Assembly (NCBI GenBank): GCA_964195005.1
Contig: CAXMOO010000052.1
Coordinates: forward strand, 1 to 9,606
Length of the DNA stretch: 9,606 nt
Reading direction: 5' to 3'
Origin: JAUXLW01 sp964195005
GTDB lineage: Bacteria > Actinomycetota > Acidimicrobiia > Spongiisociales > SHLN01
Shown here in pieces: positions 1 through 6,215 of this stretch. The first letter of the stretch is position 1. Every line of letters starts with the position of its first letter. The notes beneath the pieces were generated by a model, which saw only the letters and a program-made list of their open reading frames with translations, had not been told where the DNA came from and did no database searches. A program made the translations under genes and the position numbers.

Positions 1-122
1 AATGCAGCCGCGTGCTCGGGTCGGCGCACCAGAACTGAGACGTTTGCGACCTGTCCCAGGTGGCCGACGCACAGGCTCCCGATCGACCCGGCCCCAATGA
101 CGCAGACCGATTCGAAGCTCAC
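1..122 (-). CDS. Ketopantoate reductase (ApbA/PanE)-like protein, N-terminal fragment
   Basis: Reading leftward from a GTG at 122-120, an open frame runs off the window edge after 40 codons. Residues 6-15 read VCVIGAGSIG, a beta strand followed by a GxGxxG dinucleotide-binding loop. A second strand, VSVLVRRPEH, follows about 20 residues later, and its double Arg fits NADP phosphate binding. This layout is typical of the ApbA/PanE (2-dehydropantoate 2-reductase) family, which reduces 2-oxo acids with NADPH, but the fragment stops before the catalytic Lys and C-terminal domain. It starts 10 nt after the stop of the M24 gene, so the two are probably cotranscribed. No good ribosome binding site is visible, so translational coupling is plausible. 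Another NAD(P)-dependent dehydrogenase cannot be excluded. Confidence 0.7.
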   Translation of the reverse strand, partial: MSFESVCVIGAGSIGSLCVGHLGQVANVSVLVRRPEHAAA

Positions 123-132
123 TCGTGCACCA

Positions 133-1308
133 CTAGCGGAAGTCCTCGGGAGCCGCGCACAACTTCTCAGCGCCGTCGTCGGTGATCAGGAAGTTGTCTT
201 CCAGGCGGAGGCCGCCTCCACCCTCCCAATAGATCCCCGGTTCCACTGCCAGCACCATCCCTGCCTCCATCAGCTGGTCGCTCATAGGGTGCGCCCACGG
301 TGGCTCGTGCGCCCGACTGCCAACTCCATGACACACATAGTGGGAGGGTTGGCCCGGGTAACCCCCTTCGGCAATCCGGGCACGAATGAAGCCGTCGAGC
401 TCCGCCAGCCTGACACCGGGCCCAAGATGGTCGCGCACTGCCTCGTCCCAGACGCTGAGCAAAAGATCGAGCAGGGTGTTGTACTCCGGAGACAGCGTCC
501 CCGGACAAGCGTTCTTAGTGAGGTCGTTCCAGTAGCCGTCGGCGCAGGTCCAGATCTCCATGAGTGTGGGAGCGTCCTCCTGCACCAGGGTGTTCTTAGT
601 GGCGGTGAAAGTCTGGATGCTGTCGCCGGACCAGACGAGGGTGAAAGCCCGGGCCATTTCGATCGTGTCCCGGTAGCCAATGCCGTGGCTGTGAACATAG
701 CCCTCGTACATGGCGCCCACCTCGGCGTCCTTCATGCCGGCCCGGATGTTGTCGCGCACATACTGAACGGCTTCGGCTGCCAGATCGTTGGTGATTCGGA
801 GGCGCTCCACCTCCTGGTCGGTCTTGATCATCCGCAGCCGCGTGAGCATGGGTGTGCAATCCACGACTTCGTCGATGGCATCCTCGAGGTCGTCGAAGTA
901 TCCCTTCCAGTAGACGGTGGGCTCGCCGGTCATTCGCTCCGGGCTCTGGACCGCGTTCGAGGTCTCGACTCCGATGCGGCGAGTGAGCCCTCGTTCCTGG
1001 AGGACACCGATCGCCTTTTCTAAGGCCCGCAAGAACGAAGGCCGGGGATCATCAGCGTTGAAGCCCTTGAAGAACACGATGTCGTCGGTCCAGGCGTTGC
1101 GCCGGACATCGAGCTCCTGGGGTTCGACCGCGAGGACTATGGGATCGCCTGCCCGCGGGAGGATGGCGATCTCCCACGCCTTCATCGCCCAGTAGTTGGT
1201 GAGGTAGTGGACGTTGTCGGGGGCCCGGACAACCAGGGCGTCGAGGTCGGCCTCCTCCATGGCATCGCGGACCCGCTGCAATCGAACCTCGTCAACCGGC
1301 CATGCCAT
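133..1308 (-). CDS. M24 family metallopeptidase (Xaa-Pro aminopeptidase/creatinase-like)
   Basis: The 391-residue product has the two-domain pita-bread layout of M24 enzymes: an N-terminal creatinase-like domain (about 1-155) and a C-terminal catalytic domain (about 160-391). The start is the ATG at 1308, preceded by GAGGAGA with good spacing; an upstream ATG at 1335 lacks this. Family motifs are HGVGSRAHEPP (metal His327, second His334), VEPGIY (Glu356) and LRLEDNF (Glu370). The usual DxGxxYxGYxxD motif appears as EIWTCADGYWND, so the first metal ligand is Glu251 instead of Asp while the second, Asp262, is kept. M24 members include aminopeptidase P, prolidase and creatinase, which cleave Xaa-Pro bonds or amidino compounds. 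The substrate cannot be read from sequence, and the altered ligand argues for a non-standard one. The protein is cytoplasmic, with no signal peptide. Confidence 0.85.
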   Translation of the reverse strand: MAWPVDEVRLQRVRDAMEEADLDALVVRAPDNVHYLTNYWAMKAWEIAILPRAGDPIVLAVEPQELDVRRNAWTDDIVFFKGFNADDPRPSFLRALEKAIGVLQERGLTRRIGVETSNAVQSPERMTGEPTVYWKGYFDDLEDAIDEVVDCTPMLTRLRMIKTDQEVERLRITNDLAAEAVQYVRDNIRAGMKDAEVGAMYEGYVHSHGIGYRDTIEMARAFTLVWSGDSIQTFTATKNTLVQEDAPTLMEIWTCADGYWNDLTKNACPGTLSPEYNTLLDLLLSVWDEAVRDHLGPGVRLAELDGFIRARIAEGGYPGQPSHYVCHGVGSRAHEPPWAHPMSDQLMEAGMVLAVEPGIYWEGGGGLRLEDNFLITDDGAEKLCAAPEDFR

Positions 1309-1333
1309 CGTCTCTCCTCGACCGTGTAGCGGC

Positions 1334-1379
1334 ATGCTACCGGCGCAGCCCCAAGTGCTCTGTCGGGCCCCGGTAGGAT
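1334..1379. promoter_or_regulatory. Candidate divergent promoters with an inverted repeat
   Basis: The gap between the divergent M24 and DRE-TIM genes holds two near-identical decamers in opposite orientation: CCGGTAGGAT on + (1370-1379) and CCGGTAGCAT on - (1343-1334). Each contains a TAnnnT -10-like box (TAGGAT and TAGCAT). Predicted start sites, near 1386 and 1327, lie shortly upstream of the two ribosome binding sites (AGGAGGA at 1389-1395 on +; GAGGAGA near 1311-1319 on -). The CTACCGG/CCGGTAG arms form an inverted repeat about 33 bp apart, roughly three helical turns, so a shared operator is possible. No convincing -35 box is seen on either strand. Confidence 0.35.
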
Positions 1380-1401
1380 CCGTCGGTCAGGAGGACGGCA
1401 C

Positions 1402-2586
1402 ATGCTCGATGAAAGCATAGTCTGGACGGGGACAATCAACGCCGACGCCGGCACCGCCATCGAGGGCGTCGCGCACGTTGGCCTGTACGACTCCACCCTC
1501 CGCGATGGCGAGCAGACCGTTGGAGTCAACCTGGGGCCGGAGGCCAAGCTCGACATCGCCCGGGCCCTGGCAGACCTGGGAGTGGACCGCATCGAAGCAG
1601 GCTTTCCCCGGGTGTCCTACGACGACGTCAAGTCTTACGAGCTCATCATGGAAGCCAACCTGGATGCCGAGATCTGGGGGTTTTCCCGAGCGGTCCCCGC
1701 CGATGTTGAGCAGCTCCTTGACCTCGGCGTCAGGGGCGCGGTCATCGAATCGCCTGTAAGCGACGGCAAGCTCGAGGCATACGGCATGAGCCGCGAGAAA
1801 GTGTTGGGCCGCATCGTCACCGCGGTGCAGTGGGCCACGGAGAACGACGTCACCGTCTGTTACTTCGCCGTCGACAGCACCCGGGCCGACCTGGGCTTCC
1901 TCGCCGAGGTCTACCAGGCAGCGGTTGAGGCCGGAGCCAAGGAGGTGGCAGTGGTCGACACACTGGGAATCGCCTCTTCCGAAGCAGCCGCATTTCTCGT
2001 CCACAAGACCCGCTCCTGGGTGGGTCCCGACATCCCCATTCATTGGCACGGCCATAACGACTTCGGACTGGCAACCGCCGGGTCGATTGCCGCAGTCCGC
2101 GCCGGCGCCACCTGGGTGCAGGGAACCATCAACGGAATGGGTGAGCGGGCCGGCAACGCCAACCTCCCCGAGTTCGCAATGGCACTCGAAGCGCTCTACG
2201 GCGTGCCAACCAACATGCGGTTCGAGCGCATCCAGGAAGTAGCCGAGCTCGTCCGACGCGTTTCCGGTTACGACCTGGAGCCGTACAAGCCGCTAACCGG
2301 CCGCAACCTCTTCGTTCGGGAAAGCGGCGCCGTCGCCGCCCAGTTCCATGACCCGCAGGCAGTGGAGCCGTACAGCTCCGAGGTGGTGAGCGCTCCCCGT
2401 GGGATCGTGCTCGGCAAGAAGAGTGGCCTGGCCAGCATCGACATCAAGAGCGCTGAGCTCGGCCTGGAGATCCCCGAGGAGAAGCGGGCCGACGTGCTGG
2501 CTGCCGTAAAGGATCTCAGCGTGTCCAAAGGCGGCCTGGTGAGCGACGAAGAATTCGTCGACCTCACCAAATCGGTAGTCGGCTAG
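1402..2586 (+). CDS. DRE-TIM metallolyase, homocitrate/isopropylmalate synthase family
   Basis: The 394-residue protein starts at an ATG with AGGAGGA six bases upstream. The TIM barrel (about 25-290) carries YDSTLRDGEQTVGV at 29-42 (Asp30 metal ligand, Arg34 substrate/catalytic), HGHNDFGLA from 216 (His216 and His218 metal ligands) and NGMGERAGNANLPE from 244. The C-terminal part has GKKSG at 338-342. These enzymes condense acetyl-CoA with a 2-oxo acid. The RDGEQTxGV form is closer to NifV/homocitrate synthases than to the usual LeuA form, and there is no room for the roughly 130-residue LeuA leucine-binding domain. Homocitrate, isopropylmalate or citramalate synthase, or a secondary-metabolism relative, all remain possible. 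It lies upstream of the attenuator, so it is probably controlled separately, although no terminator is seen before 2608 and read-through could occur. Confidence 0.85.
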   Translation: MLDESIVWTGTINADAGTAIEGVAHVGLYDSTLRDGEQTVGVNLGPEAKLDIARALADLGVDRIEAGFPRVSYDDVKSYELIMEANLDAEIWGFSRAVPADVEQLLDLGVRGAVIESPVSDGKLEAYGMSREKVLGRIVTAVQWATENDVTVCYFAVDSTRADLGFLAEVYQAAVEAGAKEVAVVDTLGIASSEAAAFLVHKTRSWVGPDIPIHWHGHNDFGLATAGSIAAVRAGATWVQGTINGMGERAGNANLPEFAMALEALYGVPTNMRFERIQEVAELVRRVSGYDLEPYKPLTGRNLFVRESGAVAAQFHDPQAVEPYSSEVVSAPRGIVLGKKSGLASIDIKSAELGLEIPEEKRADVLAAVKDLSVSKGGLVSDEEFVDLTKSVVG

Positions 2587-2607
2587 CCGATCGTTGGTAC
2601 GAGTCAG

Positions 2608-2635
2608 TTGACGCAGTAGCCGACCGGCGTAGACT
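2608..2635 (+). promoter_or_regulatory. Promoter of the attenuator and ATP-grasp operon
   Basis: A -35 TTGACG (2608-2613) and a -10 TAGACT (2630-2635, TAnnnT) are separated by 16 bases. Transcription would begin at about 2642-2644, on or within two bases of the ATG of the Cys-rich leader ORF. That ORF has no upstream Shine-Dalgarno sequence, so the geometry predicts a leaderless mRNA, which is common in actinobacteria. The match is by eye; a mapped transcription start would settle it. Confidence 0.65.
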
Positions 2636-2643
2636 CCTTGTCA

Positions 2644-2715
2644 ATGAAGAAGAGCTGCGCAGCCAATTGCATGCCTTGCTGTTGCCCTACCAGGTGCGGG
2701 GAGGTCAGCGCGTAG
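2644..2715 (+). CDS. Cys-rich leader peptide (23 codons), probable attenuator sensor
   Basis: ATG at 2644 to TAG at 2713-2715 encodes 23 residues with six Cys at positions 5, 9, 12, 13, 14 and 18; the core reads CMPCCCPTRC. The run TGC-TGT-TGC lies at 2677-2685. There is no ribosome binding site, but the promoter places the transcription start at or next to the ATG, so translation is probably leaderless. The ORF ends inside a region that can form the antiterminator helix, and an intrinsic terminator follows. Known parallels are amino-acid leader peptides such as trpL and hisL, and the polycysteine leaderless short ORFs reported upstream of sulfur genes in mycobacteria. Inference: stalling at the Cys triplet when tRNA-Cys is uncharged frees the antiterminator strand. 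A functional metal-binding peptide is less likely. Confidence 0.7.
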   Translation: MKKSCAANCMPCCCPTRCGEVSA

Positions 2716-2755
2716 CGATCCACTAGCAAAACACCTTTACTCATATCCCCGCACC
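2693..2755 (+). promoter_or_regulatory. Antiterminator helix of the Cys attenuator
   Basis: GGTGCGGGGA (2693-2702) is the exact reverse complement of TCCCCGCACC (2746-2755), giving a GC-rich 10-bp helix. Its right arm covers almost the whole left arm of the terminator (2748-2757), so the two structures exclude each other. Its left arm begins eight bases after the Cys triplet and overlaps the last codons of the leader ORF. A ribosome stalled on the triplet leaves this arm free, while one at the stop codon (2713-2715) covers at least part of it. No strong third hairpin that would favour termination without translation is seen. Confidence 0.65.
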
Positions 2756-2782
2756 GGATTCACCGGGCGGGTTTTCTTTATT
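2748..2782 (+). terminator. Intrinsic terminator of the attenuator
   Basis: CCCGC-A-CCGG (2748-2757) pairs with CCGG-GCGGG (2763-2771) as nine base pairs with one bulged A and a five-base loop (ATTCA). TTTTCTTTATT (2772-2782) follows. Clear hairpin-plus-U-tract terminators are uncommon in actinobacteria. This one lies after a promoter and leader ORF but before the 26-codon ORF and the ATP-grasp gene, which fits conditional termination better than the end of the preceding gene. Confidence 0.75.
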
Positions 2783-2804
2783 CCCCCGTATAGAAGGAGC
2801 GGCC

Positions 2805-2885
2805 ATGACGAACAACGCACGACCTGTTACCGGATCTAAGCGACGCTCGGGCGTTCAGCCCGGGACGGCCGCGAGCAAATCATGA
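2805..2885 (+). CDS. 26-codon ORF coupled to the ATP-grasp ligase; possible peptide substrate or coupling leader
   Basis: ATG at 2805 follows AAGGAG (2794-2799) with a five-base spacer, the best ribosome binding site near the ATP-grasp gene. The frame ends at TGA 2883-2885, overlapping the ligase ATG in ATGA. The ligase has no Shine-Dalgarno sequence of its own, so its translation probably depends on this ORF. The product is basic (two Lys, three Arg, no Asp or Glu), rich in Ser, Thr and Gly, and has no Cys or hydrophobic segment; it ends TAASKS. I recognise no family. It could be a substrate or carrier peptide for the ligase. Having no acidic side chain, it could be activated only at its C-terminal carboxylate, or could act as an amine or hydroxyl acceptor. 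It could equally be only a translational coupling device. It lacks the zinc motif and C-terminal EDWGE of LysW and the acidic core of graspetide precursors. Confidence 0.55.
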   Translation: MTNNARPVTGSKRRSGVQPGTAASKS

Positions 2886-3820
2886 AGCCGGTCGGCATCC
2901 TCTACGAACATCCCGAGTGGTTCAAGCCGCTCTTCGCCGAATTAGAACGGCGGGGGGTCCCCTACCGGCGCATCTTGCTAGAGGACCTCGCATTCGATCC
3001 CGCCGAACGTTCCACCAACTATTCGCTCGTTGTCAACCGCATGAGCCCCTCGGCCTGGCTCCGCGGCCAGGAACAGGCAGCCCCACAAACGCTTCATTAC
3101 CTTGCATACCTCGATGAGATCGGAACGCCTGTTCTCAACGGTCACGAGGCCTTCTCGGTCGAGGTTTCGAAAGCCCGGCAGCTCGGATTGCTGTCGCGAC
3201 TGGGGATCGCCCACCCCCGGGCGAGGGTCATCACCCATCCGAGTCAGGCTTCGGTGGCCGCACAAGGCCTGCAGTTTCCCGTGCTGGTCAAGCCCAACCT
3301 CGGAGGGAGTGGTGCCGGAATTCGGTCGTTCGAAGGACCGGCTCAGCTCGCCGAGGCCGCAAGAGCCGGGACGATTGAGCTAGGGCCCGACCGGACCGCG
3401 CTGGTCCAGGAGCATCTGCCGGCCGAAGGGGACGCGATCGCTCGGGTCGAAATACTGAACGGAGAATTCCTCTACGCCATTCGACTACAGCTCATGCCGG
3501 GGAGCTTCAATCTGTGCCCGGCCGACTACTGCGAGCTCCCGGGGATAGCCGACGGGGTCTCCGGCCGCGGCTTGCCGATCGAGGCCTACGATCCTCCCGA
3601 AGAAGCAATCCAGGACGCCAAGCGGATCCTGACGGCCGCCCACATGGATCTAGGCGGGGTCGAGTACCTGGTGAGCGCCCGTGACGGGCTCCGCTATTTC
3701 TACGACGTCAACGCCCTCTCCAACTTCGTAGCCGACGCGCCCGACATTGTGGGTTTCGATCCATTCGAGGATCTGGTTGCTCTCATAATCGAGCGGGCCC
3801 GGGCCCGGCGGGTGGCATGA
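2882..3820 (+). CDS. RimK-like ATP-grasp ligase
   Basis: The 312-residue protein begins MKPVGILYEHPEW, a normal N-terminal strand for this family, so the ATG inside the ATGA overlap is a natural start. The ATP-grasp fold shows FPVLVKPNLGGSGAG (132-146; Lys137 plus glycine-rich loop), ALVQEHL (173-179; adenine-site region), RVEILNGEFLYAIR (188-201) and a metal site GVEYLV...YDVNALSNFV (259-283; Glu261, Asp275, Asn277). Such enzymes form an acyl-phosphate with ATP and join a carboxylate to an amine or other nucleophile. Relatives include RimK, LysX/ArgX and graspetide cyclases. The substrate is unknown; candidates are the coupled 26-residue peptide or a free amino acid. It is the first large gene behind the Cys attenuator. 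An 80-nt gap separates it from the LLM gene. Confidence 0.85.
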   Translation: MKPVGILYEHPEWFKPLFAELERRGVPYRRILLEDLAFDPAERSTNYSLVVNRMSPSAWLRGQEQAAPQTLHYLAYLDEIGTPVLNGHEAFSVEVSKARQLGLLSRLGIAHPRARVITHPSQASVAAQGLQFPVLVKPNLGGSGAGIRSFEGPAQLAEAARAGTIELGPDRTALVQEHLPAEGDAIARVEILNGEFLYAIRLQLMPGSFNLCPADYCELPGIADGVSGRGLPIEAYDPPEEAIQDAKRILTAAHMDLGGVEYLVSARDGLRYFYDVNALSNFVADAPDIVGFDPFEDLVALIIERARARRVA

Positions 3821-3849
3821 CCTAATCCGACCTGAGTGCGGCGCTCCAG

Positions 3850-3866
3850 GGGTATGTAACATCCCT
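3850..3866. promoter_or_regulatory. Small dyad upstream of the LLM gene
   Basis: An imperfect palindrome with ATGT/ACAT arms centred at 3858 is flanked by GG/CC pairs (3851-3852 with 3864-3865). It contains TAACAT (3857-3862), a weak TAnnnT -10 match. It lies in the 80-nt gap before the LLM gene and could be an operator or internal promoter. No -35 box is visible, and the dyad is short enough to be chance. Confidence 0.2.
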
Positions 3867-3900
3867 GCGCCCGCCCAGCAACGGCCAGGAGGACAGATCC

Positions 3901-4971
3901 ATGACGGTGCCCTTCCGCATCGGGGTCATGCAGCTCACCATGGAACCACTCGATGAGATCCTCGAGCACGCCTACGTCATGGACCGGCACGGGTTCGACA
4001 CTATGTGGTTGGCCGAGGCATATCCGTGGTGGCGCAAGCACTCGATGGAGGCTCGCTCCGCCAGCGCCCTCTCGCCCATCCTGGCCCGCGAGACCGACCG
4101 GCTCGCTATCGGCTGGGGCATCATCTCGCCGTATACCCGCCACCCCCTGCAGATCGCCATGGAGGCCAGGGTTACTCAGGAGGCGGCCGGTCCCGGCCGG
4201 TTCTACCTTGGTCTGGGCGCGTCGAAGATTTTCATGAAGGCCATCGGTGTTGGGGAACGAGTGCCCGAGCGTCCGCTCACCAACGTCAAAGAGGCGATCG
4301 GGATAATCAGGTCTTATCTGGCCGGCGAAAGCGTGGACGTGGAGGGACGAGAGTTCACCGCCAGGGCGCCGGAGCTCCGGAGCGATGCCGTTGCGCCGGA
4401 CTGGGAAGTGCCGATCTACATGGCCGGCACCGGACCGAAAATGCAGTCCACCGCCGGTGCACTGGCCGACGGCCTGCTGACACCCAGCATCACGACGCCG
4501 GGCTTCGTCCGCTACGCCCGCGAAAACCTGGCCAGGGCCGCCGAAGAGGTGGGGCGCAACGGTGATGACATTGACCTCGGATGCACCATCGTTGCCAGCA
4601 TCGACCAGGACCACGACAAAGGCCGGGACGGCGCCCGGGAAATCGCCGGCATGTACCTTGCCAACAAGGTCCAGAACATCCAGGCCTCGGCCGACGTGTT
4701 GCTCGACAACGCCGGACTCACTTTGGACGAGATCAAGCCCATCGCTGAAGCCATGGAATCCGGGGGGCGCCTGGCTGCCAAAGCCAAAGTCACGGACGAG
4801 ATCCTCGACAAGTGCCGTCCGATCGCCGGCACGCCGGCCGAATGTGTCGAACGTATCCAGGAGTACCGAAACGCCGGCTGTACCCACATCATGCTCGAGC
4901 TGTGGGGAGCGGACCGGGCCGGGCAACTCGAGCAATTCGGCTCCGAAGTGCTCCCCCATTTCAAGTCATGA
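3901..4971 (+). CDS. LLM class flavin/F420-dependent oxidoreductase
   Basis: The 356-residue product starts at an ATG with AGGAGG eight bases upstream. Luciferase-like features are an N-terminal strand RIGVMQLT, HGFDTMWLAEAYPWW (30-44), SPYTRHPLQIAMEA (76-89), GRFYLGLGAS (99-108), PIYMAGTGPKM in the middle and a C-terminal GTPAECVERIQEY segment followed by a TIM-barrel strand CTHIMLELWG. The SPxTRHP and LGLGAS pattern resembles Mer-like and F420-dependent members, but FMN-dependent monooxygenases (SsuD, YxeK and CmoJ types) share the fold, so the cofactor is not certain. Possible roles are oxidative C-S or C-N cleavage or a hydride-transfer reduction. Its stop overlaps the M20 start in ATGA (4968-4971), so the two are translationally coupled and probably act in successive steps. 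Confidence 0.85.
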   Translation: MTVPFRIGVMQLTMEPLDEILEHAYVMDRHGFDTMWLAEAYPWWRKHSMEARSASALSPILARETDRLAIGWGIISPYTRHPLQIAMEARVTQEAAGPGRFYLGLGASKIFMKAIGVGERVPERPLTNVKEAIGIIRSYLAGESVDVEGREFTARAPELRSDAVAPDWEVPIYMAGTGPKMQSTAGALADGLLTPSITTPGFVRYARENLARAAEEVGRNGDDIDLGCTIVASIDQDHDKGRDGAREIAGMYLANKVQNIQASADVLLDNAGLTLDEIKPIAEAMESGGRLAAKAKVTDEILDKCRPIAGTPAECVERIQEYRNAGCTHIMLELWGADRAGQLEQFGSEVLPHFKS

Positions 4972-6215
4972 CCGCTCCTGAGACCGTCGCTGTTGTCAAA
5001 GGCGCCATCGACGAGGCCCGGCTGGTCGAAACGGCAATGGAGCTCGTGGCGATCCCCAGCTTCACCGGATCAGAACAAGCCTGCGCCGAGTACCTGACGG
5101 ATCTCCTGGGCCGCTCGGGCCTCGAATCCACTCTGCAACAGATAGAAGAAGGTCGAGCGAACGCCGTCGGGAGCCTGGCCGGCTCTGGAGACGGTCCCAC
5201 TCTCATGTTCAACGGTCACCTCGACACGTCCTACTCAGGACGCGAGCCGTGGCTGGACGGTCCCGGCTTCAAGCCGGAGCCGATCACGCGCGAAGGCGCC
5301 ATCCTCGGTCTCGGCATCATGAACATGAAGGGTGCGGTGGCTTGTTACGTGGAGGCTGTTCGCGCCTTGCTCGACGCGGGCATCAGCTTGCGGGGCGACG
5401 TAATCATCGCCGGGGTTGCCGGCGAAATCGAGAAAGCCGAATGGGGAGATTTCCAGGGGGCCGAGTATCGCGGTTACGGGGTCGGCACCCGCCACCTCGT
5501 CGAACAGGGAATCCGGGCCGACGCCTGTGTCCTCGGCGAGCCGACCGAGGAGCGGGTTGTGCTCGGACATTGGGGGACGTTGTGGGCGCGGATCTCCACT
5601 GCCGGGCCTTTCATGCACACGGCGTATGTTCCCGGCCGGCTTGCCGAAAACTCGATCATTCGCATGCGCAACGTCCTCGATGATGTGGCGGCGTTTGTTC
5701 CCGAGTGGGAGGAGCGTTCCTCCTACCAGGGCCGGTCGGGGGCGCTGAACATCTCTTCGGTCAGAGGTGGCTTCCCGTGGCGGGCCAGCCGATCGCCCCA
5801 CACCACCGACCTCTTCATCGACATGCGAGTGCCGCCAACAATGGAGCTGACCGAGGCCCATACCGCGTTCGAGGAGCTCGTGGCCGCTTTGACTGCCAGG
5901 TACCCGGACGCCGGGATCACCTCGGAGATTTATGTATCCGTGCCCGGCTCCGAAATAGCCGAAGCCCACCCGGTGATTAGCGCGATCGATGCCGGGCACT
6001 CGGAGACGTTCGGAGCCCCTGCCGAGCGTGACTACGTCAGGTGGGGGTCAGATGCGTCGACCTTGAGCCGCCACGGAGTCCCATCGGTCAACTACGGCCC
6101 GATCTCGAGCGCCCTCCCCGGCCCCGATGGCGAAAGCGTCCCGATTGAGTCGCTCGTGAATATGGCGACTTCCTATGCTTTGACCGCGGCCCACTATTGC
6201 GGAGTCAACACATGA
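4968..6215 (+). CDS. M20 family amidohydrolase/peptidase with atypical metal-site residues
   Basis: The start is the ATG in the ATGA overlap with the LLM gene, giving 415 residues, normal for ArgE/DapE-type M20 proteins. An in-frame ATG at 4812 lies inside LLM and is not needed. FNGHLDTS (81-88) supplies His84 and Asp86, and LGEPT (189-193) supplies Glu191. Other ligand motifs differ: the usual DMKG is NMKG (Asn119 for the bridging Asp), the usual Glu-Glu pair is GEIEK (Glu153-Ile154-Glu155), and the region that normally holds the last His reads SALPGPDGESVPIESL, without His. A dimerisation domain lies about 200-315. M20 enzymes cleave N-acyl amino acids, peptides or carbamoyl compounds. The changes may mark a distinct subfamily with different metal use, not an inactive protein, since the fold and other motifs are intact. 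It also overlaps FAH by ATGA. Confidence 0.85.
   Translation: MTAPETVAVVKGAIDEARLVETAMELVAIPSFTGSEQACAEYLTDLLGRSGLESTLQQIEEGRANAVGSLAGSGDGPTLMFNGHLDTSYSGREPWLDGPGFKPEPITREGAILGLGIMNMKGAVACYVEAVRALLDAGISLRGDVIIAGVAGEIEKAEWGDFQGAEYRGYGVGTRHLVEQGIRADACVLGEPTEERVVLGHWGTLWARISTAGPFMHTAYVPGRLAENSIIRMRNVLDDVAAFVPEWEERSSYQGRSGALNISSVRGGFPWRASRSPHTTDLFIDMRVPPTMELTEAHTAFEELVAALTARYPDAGITSEIYVSVPGSEIAEAHPVISAIDAGHSETFGAPAERDYVRWGSDASTLSRHGVPSVNYGPISSALPGPDGESVPIESLVNMATSYALTAAHYCGVNT

Noticed and set aside
97..1023. A 308-codon open frame on the + strand
   Set aside because: It lies antisense to the M24 gene, whose protein has clear family motifs; the + frame product shows no domain pattern and no ribosome binding site.
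2640..2782. T-box or metabolite riboswitch as an explanation of the leader
   Set aside because: I see no T-box consensus sequence and no riboswitch core that I recognise. The Cys-rich ORF plus overlapping hairpins explains the region more simply.
2805..2885. LysW-type carrier protein
   Set aside because: At 26 residues it is half the usual length, has no Cys for a zinc site and no C-terminal EDWGE motif.
3700..4959. A 419-codon open frame on the - strand
   Set aside because: It is antisense to the LLM and ATP-grasp genes; long antisense frames are expected at this GC content and the product resembles no family.
5235..5999. A 254-codon open frame on the - strand
   Set aside because: It is antisense to the M20 gene, with low-complexity composition and no recognisable motif.
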